From the NCBI GenBank assembly GCA_023484515.1, contig JAMDAY010000013.1, forward strand, positions 1 to 33,011: a DNA stretch of 33,011 nt, written 5' to 3'. A program made the translations under genes and the position numbers. The stretch is from Patescibacteria group bacterium. GTDB lineage: Bacteria > Patescibacteriota > Doudnabacteria > UBA920. Shown piece by piece: positions 27,656 through 33,011 of this stretch. Below the pieces are notes generated by a model that saw nothing but the letters and a program-made list of their open reading frames with translations, was not told the origin of the DNA and searched no databases. The stretch's first letter is position 1; every line of letters begins with the position of its first letter.

Positions 27656-30018
27656 CTTAGCTTCCCCTGCTGCCCCAAATGGACGAACAGCGAAGAAAGA
27701 AATTGCTTTTTGACGCCCATTTGCATTTGCGCGAACAAATTTTTGCTTTCCAGGGCATAGTCTACCAGCGGGTCTTCGGAAGCGTAGGAAAACATGTTTG
27801 CCTCTTCTTTTAAAATATCCATCAATTCCAAATGGCCGCTCCAATGGCTGTCTATTATCTCTAAGATTAAATTTTGGCTTGCCTGCCAGACTTCCGGTTC
27901 CTGCCTGATTTGCATAACTTTGTTTTCCAAAAATTCCGTCATTTTTTCCTTGACTTCGGCCATATTCCATTTTTTTGATTTTTTTTTGGCGCCCAGCATC
28001 TCCTTAAATTCCGTTTCGGGAATATCCAGCAAAAATATTTCGCGGAACTGCCGCGCGGCCAAAGCCGGGTCGTCCAAGCTAAAAATATGGCTGACCGTTT
28101 CCGAAAGACAATTTTTCAGGAATTGCAAAAATTCCGCTTCATTCTCCAAAAGCGACTCCCGTAAGTTATAAACCGCCTCGCGCTGGAAGTTTATTACGCT
28201 GTCATACTTGTATAGATAAATCCTGCTGTCATAATTTTTGCTTTCCACAAAATCCTGCGCCTTTTTAAAGGCCTCGTCCAACCCTTTGCCGGAAATGTAT
28301 TCATCTTCGGGAATGTCGTACTGTTCCATTATGTCTATTATTTTCTCGCTGCCGAACAACTGCATTATTTCGTCTTCCATGGAAATTAGGAATTGCGATT
28401 CTCCGGCGTCGCCCTGCCGGCCGCTGCGGCCAATAAGCTGGTCGTCTATGCGCCGCGATTCGTGCCGTTCCGTGCCCAGCACGTAAAGCCCGCCTTTTTC
28501 CGCAATGCCGGGGCCGAGCAGAATGTCGGTGCCGCGGCCGGCCATGTTGGTTGCCACGGTTATCATGCCTTCCTGTCCGGCTTTGGCGATTTTTTCCGCT
28601 TCGGCGCGGTGGTCGGCCGCGGTTAAAAGCTGGAACGGCAAGCCTTCGTTTTCCAAAATGCCCGCTACCAAATGGGCGACTTCCACGTTGCGGGCCCCTA
28701 TTAGCAAAGGCTGCCCTTTCTTGCTGATAAATTTAATTTTCTTTACCAGGCCTTCAAATTTCCCCTTTTGCGTCTTGAAAAACAGATCATGGTGGTCCTG
28801 GCGGATTACCGGCCGGTTAGTGGGAATTTGAATCACATCCAGCTTGTAAACTTGCGCGAACTCGTCGCGGCTGCGCATTACCGTGCCGCTCATGCCGGAA
28901 AGCTTTTCGTATTTGGGAAAAAAATTCTGGAACGTGATGGCCGCCGCGGTCCGGTCGGCTTCTTTTACCCTTACCTTTTCCTTGGCTTCAATGGCCTGGT
29001 GCACGCCGTCCGTAAACCTCCGGCCCGGCAGGACGCGGCCGGTAAATTCGTCCACTATTTCCACCCCTTCTTGGGTTACAATATAATCTCTATCCTTTTC
29101 AAAAAGAGTTTTAGCCCTAAGGCACACATCCAGATAGAAAACATACATGGGATTGTCCTTGGAAAATACGGGGTTGCCTAAAATCTGCTCCACTTTATTT
29201 AAGCCCGCATCGGTCATGGCCGCCTGCTTGTTTTTATAATCCACGGTGTAATCTTCGTCTTCTTTAAGCTGGTCCGCCACTTTGGTAAACAAGTCGTAAA
29301 AATTCCGCTCTTCTTCCATCGGCTCGGCAATAATCAGCGGCGTACGCGATTCATCTATTAAAATGCTGTCTATTTCATCCACAATGCCGAAATGCAAAGG
29401 ATGTTTGGCCCTTAATACCTTGTCCTTCCGCGAAAATACCAAATTATCCCGCAGGTAATCAAACCCCACTTCCTGGTTGGTCACATAAGTAATATCGCAG
29501 GCGTAAGCTTTTTGCCGGCCTTCGTTTTTCATTTGCGATGTCACAAAGCCGGTAGTTAACCCTAAAAAATTGAACAGCTTACTGTTTAAATTGGCGTCCC
29601 GTTCCGCCAAATAATCGTTAGTGGTAATTACATGAACGCCGTTGCCTTCCAAGGCGTTCAAATATACGGGCATGGTTTCCGTTAAAGTTTTGCCTTCCCC
29701 GGCCTTCATTTCCGCCACTTTGCCTAAATGGATTACCAGCCCGCCCAAAATCTGCACCGGATAAGGAGACTGGCCGAACACGCGGCGGGCCGCCTCATTA
29801 ACCACGGCAAAAGCCTGGACCAAAATGGAATTCATGGTCTTGCCTTTGGCCAAATCGTCCTTAAAAGCCATGGTAGCCAGTTTCAGTTCTTGGTCTTTCC
29901 AGCCTTTCAACTCTTCCCGTTCCCGCATAACCAATTTGACGCGGTATTCCAAATCATGAATGGCAACATTGTCAATATAGCGGTTGACTGACTCTTTTAA
30001 TTGTTCTGCGACATTCAT
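27652..30018 (-). CDS. secA: Preprotein translocase motor ATPase SecA
   Basis: SecA drives proteins through SecYEG. The 788-aa product has Walker A at about residues 107-111 (GEGKT in AEMKAGEGKTLTE), VITTNDYLAERDA, a Walker B-like VDEIDSILIDESRTPLI and TNMAGRGTDILLG. The arginine-finger region is RIDDQLIGRSGRQGDAGESQ. A helical scaffold/wing part follows (WSGHLELMDILKEE). The C-terminal zinc-binding linker is absent, and the protein ends LGQQGKLS. The track start at 30051 lies inside the upstream gene; the ATG at 30018 overlaps that gene's TGA as ATGA. Confidence 0.97.
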   Translation of the reverse strand: MNVAEQLKESVNRYIDNVAIHDLEYRVKLVMREREELKGWKDQELKLATMAFKDDLAKGKTMNSILVQAFAVVNEAARRVFGQSPYPVQILGGLVIHLGKVAEMKAGEGKTLTETMPVYLNALEGNGVHVITTNDYLAERDANLNSKLFNFLGLTTGFVTSQMKNEGRQKAYACDITYVTNQEVGFDYLRDNLVFSRKDKVLRAKHPLHFGIVDEIDSILIDESRTPLIIAEPMEEERNFYDLFTKVADQLKEDEDYTVDYKNKQAAMTDAGLNKVEQILGNPVFSKDNPMYVFYLDVCLRAKTLFEKDRDYIVTQEGVEIVDEFTGRVLPGRRFTDGVHQAIEAKEKVRVKEADRTAAAITFQNFFPKYEKLSGMSGTVMRSRDEFAQVYKLDVIQIPTNRPVIRQDHHDLFFKTQKGKFEGLVKKIKFISKKGQPLLIGARNVEVAHLVAGILENEGLPFQLLTAADHRAEAEKIAKAGQEGMITVATNMAGRGTDILLGPGIAEKGGLYVLGTERHESRRIDDQLIGRSGRQGDAGESQFLISMEDEIMQLFGSEKIIDIMEQYDIPEDEYISGKGLDEAFKKAQDFVESKNYDSRIYLYKYDSVINFQREAVYNLRESLLENEAEFLQFLKNCLSETVSHIFSLDDPALAARQFREIFLLDIPETEFKEMLGAKKKSKKWNMAEVKEKMTEFLENKVMQIRQEPEVWQASQNLILEIIDSHWSGHLELMDILKEEANMFSYASEDPLVDYALESKNLFAQMQMGVKKQFLSSLFVHLGQQGKLS

Positions 30019-30566
30019 AAATCCATAAAGTAATACGCTATCATATGGCAAATTATCAGGTGGACATCTTCTATCCTGCCCATGTGGGGATTTGCTACTT
30101 GAATATTTAATTGCGCGACTTGGCCCAGTTTGCCGCCGTCCCGGCCGGTTAAGGCAACGGTTTTGCAGCCGATTTGATTGCCGTATTCTACTGCTTTGAT
30201 TACATTCTTGGAATTCCCGCTGCCGGAAATTGCGATTACCGCATCGCCTTTTTGGGCAAAGTTCTTAAGCTGCTCCACAAACGCTTCGCGGTAATCCACG
30301 TCATTGCTATAAGCCGTCAAAGTCGGCATGTTGTCCGCCAGCGATATGACTTTGAATTTTTTATCTTTTTGAAAGCTTGCGCCTTTTACCAGATCGCAGG
30401 CAAGATGGGACGCCGTGGAAGCGCTGCCGCCATTGCCGCAGGTAAAAATTACGTGCCCGCTGTCGCGCGCTTCTTTTAATATTTCTACGGCTTGCTTAAT
30501 TTTTTTCAAATCAACCTGCCCCAATGCCCGCAGCAAATCCTCTTTATACTCTAAAAGAAATTGCAT
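30015..30566 (-). CDS. SIS-domain phosphosugar isomerase (GmhA/DiaA-like)
   Basis: The roughly 183-aa SIS protein has the sugar-phosphate loop TCGNGGSASTASHLACDLVKG and a second SIS motif AISGSGNSKNVIKAVEYG, with ALTGRDGGKLGQVA and a His-rich end (RIEDVHLIICHMIAYYF). This is the GmhA (sedoheptulose-7-phosphate isomerase) pattern; DiaA, a DnaA-binding relative, cannot be excluded. No other heptose genes are in the window. The track's start is TTG at 30578; I prefer the ATG at 30566, though neither has an SD. The TGA stop overlaps the secA ATG, linking the two translationally. Confidence 0.88.
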   Translation of the reverse strand: MQFLLEYKEDLLRALGQVDLKKIKQAVEILKEARDSGHVIFTCGNGGSASTASHLACDLVKGASFQKDKKFKVISLADNMPTLTAYSNDVDYREAFVEQLKNFAQKGDAVIAISGSGNSKNVIKAVEYGNQIGCKTVALTGRDGGKLGQVAQLNIQVANPHMGRIEDVHLIICHMIAYYFMDL

Positions 30567-30692
30567 TTTTTGTTTCAAATTAACTTGTTTTCAGTATTAT
30601 TTTACCACAAACATTTATTAACGCCAAATAGACCCGCGGGAATTCTAACCTGAAGCGCAACCGCCGCTAACCACACGTCCCCCACAAAGCCT

Positions 30693-30730
30693 TTCCTTCT
30701 TAAAATCACGGCCGTGATTTTAAGAAGGAA
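30693..30730. repeat. 38-nt perfect palindrome (TCACGGCCGTGA core)
   Basis: TTCCTTCTTAAAATCACGG is followed directly by its reverse complement. It ends 2 nt before the stop codon of the PaaX/Cas2-like gene, so it forms that transcript's 3' end. The AAATCACGGCCGTGATTT core recurs at 31386-31403. Confidence 0.7.
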
Positions 30731-30731
30731 T

Positions 30732-31259
30732 TTATTTCAAGCCAAAATGTTTTTTCAAATTTTGATCGTCATTAATTTCCTCAACCTTTAATAGGCGGAT
30801 ATAATCAACCAACCCCACAGTTTTTATATAAGTCACCGCTTCCCGATTTAAGGGGTAAGGACTTACAAAAACGCTGGCCTGCAATTTTGCAAAATTATTT
30901 CTTTTTAACAAACCACGTAATAAGTCACGTTTTTCTCTGGCTTTTTCTGGGATATCAAATATGAGCAGTCTCCATTTACCATCCCATTTGTCAATTTTTT
31001 TTACTCCTGCCTTCTGAATAAGCAACTCTAATTCACCTTTGGATGTCAATTTAATAAATTTCTCGTCACGTTTCCTTATCATTTTTATAAATCCCTGCCT
31101 TTTCAATGACGATACTGTGTTTTGAAATTTTTTTCTGGAACCATATAATTGTTCATAACGCCAGCTGGCCGAATATTCCAAAGGCCAACGAAACAGTCCG
31201 GTTGCCTCGCCGACCGCTTTTAAAAATTCGCTTGATAATGTTCCGTACTTTCTTGACAT
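30732..31259 (-). CDS. PaaX-type protein: winged helix plus Cas2-like domain
   Basis: In the 175-aa protein an N-terminal winged helix-turn-helix (about residues 30-85, QLYGSRKKFQNTVSSLKRQG, KFIKLTSKGELELL) is joined to a ferredoxin-like Cas2/PaaX domain (about 90-175). That domain contains WRLLIFDIPEKAREKRDLLR, FAKLQASVFVSPYP and TVGLVDYIRLLKVEEI. The FDIPE Asp is where Cas2 carries its metal-site Asp. Such proteins are common in CPR and are often mislabelled Cas2; no CRISPR array or cas genes are present, so a transcription regulator is more likely. TCACGGCCGTGA palindromes lie on both sides of the gene. Confidence 0.82.
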   Translation of the reverse strand: MSRKYGTLSSEFLKAVGEATGLFRWPLEYSASWRYEQLYGSRKKFQNTVSSLKRQGFIKMIRKRDEKFIKLTSKGELELLIQKAGVKKIDKWDGKWRLLIFDIPEKAREKRDLLRGLLKRNNFAKLQASVFVSPYPLNREAVTYIKTVGLVDYIRLLKVEEINDDQNLKKHFGLK

Positions 31260-31385
31260 ATAAACTAAAAACTTGACCTGCTATTAAGGCCCGCATATTA
31301 TCTTGAATAATTTTTGTTTTCAGTAAGCCCAAATTTATTCAACTGATTTTGCGGAGATCGATAGTAAAAATTATTTTCCTTCGTA

Positions 31386-31403
31386 AAATCACGGCCGTGA
31401 TTT
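31386..31403. repeat. 18-nt palindrome, possible operator
   Basis: AAATCACGGCCGTGATTT is a perfect palindrome 127 nt upstream of the PaaX/Cas2-like start. It has partial outer arms (CCTT and AAGG) that match the larger palindrome at 30693-30730. Confidence 0.5.
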
Positions 31404-31609
31404 ATTTAAGGATATCAAAATTCCATTTTCTAGACAACAAATAATAGGAATGCTGGACAGATTTGCTAAATGTCAACGCAAACAACAGTTTATGCCTTTA
31501 CGCTTCCCGTCTATCCGCATAAATTTGCTAATCTTATAAAATATTGCCTTGCTATATTTCCAGACCATTTCCAAATATTTCATCCTGCATTTTATTTTAC
31601 CCTAAAAAA

Positions 31610-31618
31610 TGCTATAAT
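31610..31618 (+). promoter_or_regulatory. Extended -10 promoter of lemA
   Basis: TGCTATAAT is a perfect extended -10 (TGnTATAAT) at 31610-31618; the -35 region is weak, as expected for that class. The leader of about 80 nt has a CCGTT/AACGG hairpin and an AAGGG 14 nt before the ATG. Confidence 0.6.
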
Positions 31619-31703
31619 TTAGGCATAACAATTAAAATAGCCTTAAAAAACCGTTGAGTTTTCCTTTAACGGACTTAGCGATCTTAAGGGATAATCAAAA
31701 TAT

Positions 31704-32252
31704 ATGTGGATAGCCATTATTGTAATTGTGGTTTTGGCAATAATTGCCGTAGCTTTATATAACGGCCTGGTTTCTTCCCGCAACCGCGTGGACGAAGCCT
31801 GGAGTGACATAGAAGTTCAGTTAAAAAGAAGGTATGACTTAATTCCGAACATTGTGTCAACCGTAAAAGGATACGCGGCGCATGAGTCCGGCGTATTTGA
31901 CCGCGTTACCCAGGCCCGCGCCGCAGCCATGGGCGCGAGCAATATGCAGGAAAAGCTGAAAGACGAAAATACGCTCTCCGGCGCTTTAAAAAATTTGTTC
32001 GCTGTGGCCGAAGCCTACCCGGACTTAAAAGCCAACCAGAATTTTTTGCAGTTGCAGGCGGAACTGACCGACACGGAAGACAAAATCCAGGCCGCGCGCC
32101 GCTTTTATAACGGCAACGTGCGCGATTACAACACCAAGATCCAGCAATTCCCGGGCAACATATTCGCCCCCATGGGTGGCTTTACCAAGCGCGAATTCTT
32201 TGACATAGACGAAAAAGGCCCGGAAGGCCAGCCTGTGAAAGTGGAATTTTAA
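31704..32252 (+). CDS. lemA: LemA family membrane-anchored protein
   Basis: The 182-aa LemA family member has one N-terminal membrane span (about residues 2-23, WIAIIVIVVLAIIAVALYNG) and an outer helical bundle. Signatures are NRVDEAWSDIEVQLKRRYDLIPNIV, VKGYAAHESGVFDRVTQARA, FLQLQAELTDTEDKIQAARRFYN and YNTKIQQFPGNIFA. LemA is often next to a membrane peptidase (HtpX) or TPM-domain protein, but neither is seen here. Its cellular role is not established. It has its own extended -10 promoter. Confidence 0.95.
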   Translation: MWIAIIVIVVLAIIAVALYNGLVSSRNRVDEAWSDIEVQLKRRYDLIPNIVSTVKGYAAHESGVFDRVTQARAAAMGASNMQEKLKDENTLSGALKNLFAVAEAYPDLKANQNFLQLQAELTDTEDKIQAARRFYNGNVRDYNTKIQQFPGNIFAPMGGFTKREFFDIDEKGPEGQPVKVEF

Positions 32253-32336
32253 TCCGCCTTAGCTCCGAGTGTAACCGCTCCCAGGGTGTCGAAATTGAAA
32301 AATAGGAGTTCAACTTGAATCTTAATTTCAACAAAT

Positions 32337-33011
32337 ATGCCATCAAGAGATTATCCGGCCCCTTCACAAGAGAAAACCACGCCGGAATCAGTGGAAACAA
32401 AAAGAGAAAATATTCAAGACCGCCTTTTTCGCATGCTGGATGAGCTAAATGCTGAATTTACTGCCAATGGGCTGGAGAAAGACAAGGAAACATTAACGGA
32501 AATCAAAAAAGAAATATCCCGGTTACCGAAAGAGTTCAAGGACAAGCATGGACAACTTAACGAAATAGTTAAGGAATTTGAAAACAGGGAGGCTACTTTT
32601 GATGAAGTCTATAACGGCTACCGGCCATCTACTCCGCAAATTCGCAGCCAAATTTTCAATAAATACCGCTATGATAAGGGACAGCAAAAATATTTAACTG
32701 ATTCCCGCCAAGTGCTTGTTTCTCTACGGACATCTGATCCTAACAACAGCGTTTACATTGGACGTTTAAAAAATCTTGGATCATATGGAAATTCGGAAGT
32801 AGGTTTAAAAACCGCCCTCCAAACCCGCGCTATCGAACCGGCTAACCATGGACTAAGTCCCCAAGCGGAAAAAATTTTCTTGGCAAAATTTGGCTTAATT
32901 CCAAATACTGGAGATGAAGAGTGGTATAGGGAACTTTTTCGCAAAGGCGAAACTCAGCCAGAAGATAAAGTTTTAGGATGGTATTCAGGAAACCATAAAA
33001 CAAGCGTGCCT
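32337..33011 (+). CDS. Hypothetical coiled-coil-type protein, partial at window end
   Basis: The frame is open for at least 225 codons and runs off the window, so it is not in the ORF track. The N-terminal part (about residues 20-80) is charged and helical (TKRENIQDRLFRMLDELNAE, LTEIKKEISRLPKEFKDKHG), suggesting a coiled coil. The later part is mixed (SPQAEKIFLAKFGLIPNT, DEEWYRELFRKGE). The family is not recognised. The ATG at 32337 has no SD. An AGGAG at 32304-32308 would instead serve a TTG at 32315 in another frame, which closes after about 42 codons. Confidence 0.6.
   Translation, partial: MPSRDYPAPSQEKTTPESVETKRENIQDRLFRMLDELNAEFTANGLEKDKETLTEIKKEISRLPKEFKDKHGQLNEIVKEFENREATFDEVYNGYRPSTPQIRSQIFNKYRYDKGQQKYLTDSRQVLVSLRTSDPNNSVYIGRLKNLGSYGNSEVGLKTALQTRAIEPANHGLSPQAEKIFLAKFGLIPNTGDEEWYRELFRKGETQPEDKVLGWYSGNHKTSVP

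Larger units (their letters stand above)
31260..31703. other. Divergent intergenic region
   Basis: No gene is seen. The region contains the palindrome at 31386-31403, AT-rich sequence and the lemA promoter near 31610-31618. It must also hold the promoter of the PaaX/Cas2-like gene, which I could not locate confidently. Confidence 0.5.

Noticed and set aside
30732-31259. CRISPR Cas2
   Set aside because: The C-terminal half resembles Cas2, but an N-terminal winged helix is fused to it and no CRISPR repeats or other cas genes occur in the window.

Overview
The window looks like a chromosomal segment of a Candidate Phyla Radiation (Patescibacteria) bacterium, probably Parcubacteria-like; no rRNA is present to confirm this. 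The reasons are a nearly one-stranded run of compact housekeeping genes, a Gln/Asn-tRNA amidotransferase operon, a compact prolyl-tRNA synthetase, LemA, slipin, a wHTH plus Cas2-like (PaaX-type) protein, a 23S-IVS-type four-helix-bundle protein, AT-rich inverted repeats between genes, and a tiny basic protein coupled to miaA. TGA is a normal stop here (the SIS isomerase, slipin and the 69-aa protein end on it), so the standard bacterial code applies.

Layout. (1) 1-3000 is an accessory island on the + strand. It holds small unrecognised genes packaged singly with their own promoter or Shine-Dalgarno (SD) site and their own hairpin or terminator, mixed with dispersed palindromic repeats. Three units have a consensus promoter placed so that the ATG falls at or within about 3 nt of the predicted transcription start (leaderless). 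(2) 3041-7820 on the - strand is the secE - membrane hydrolase-like - nusG - rplK - rplA cluster. It is stretched by a small membrane ORF, a slipin/membrane-protein pair, and a decayed second copy of the rplK 3' end. (3) 7893-10015 carries a lone response regulator, a membrane protein with two beta-domains, and folD. (4) 10153-14820 is the elongasome set mreB-mreC-mreD-PBP2, followed upstream by proS, rseP and frr. (5) 18154-21115 holds a BNR-propeller lipoprotein, the DNA polymerase III delta-prime subunit and a cupredoxin-like protein. (6) On the + strand, a 45-aa basic protein and miaA precede a second accessory island (22284-23600) with small SD-led genes, one of them split by an in-frame TGA. 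(7) 23611-31259 on the - strand holds gatB, the four-helix-bundle protein, gatA, gatC, secA, a SIS isomerase and the PaaX/Cas2-like protein. (8) On the + strand, lemA and an incomplete coiled-coil-type gene run to the window end.

The most unusual content is structural rather than protein-coding. A dispersed element of roughly 95-190 nt occurs in four full or diverged copies plus one minimal copy, and its terminal helices change sequence but stay paired. Two 36-nt palindromes, one in each accessory island, differ by two adjacent compensated base pairs. Palindromes also lie inside the gatB and miaA reading frames, and several leaders could hide the SD or fold over most of the 5' UTR. Together these suggest mobile or RNA-structured elements under pairing selection. 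No tRNA, rRNA, CRISPR array or recognisable transposase gene was found.
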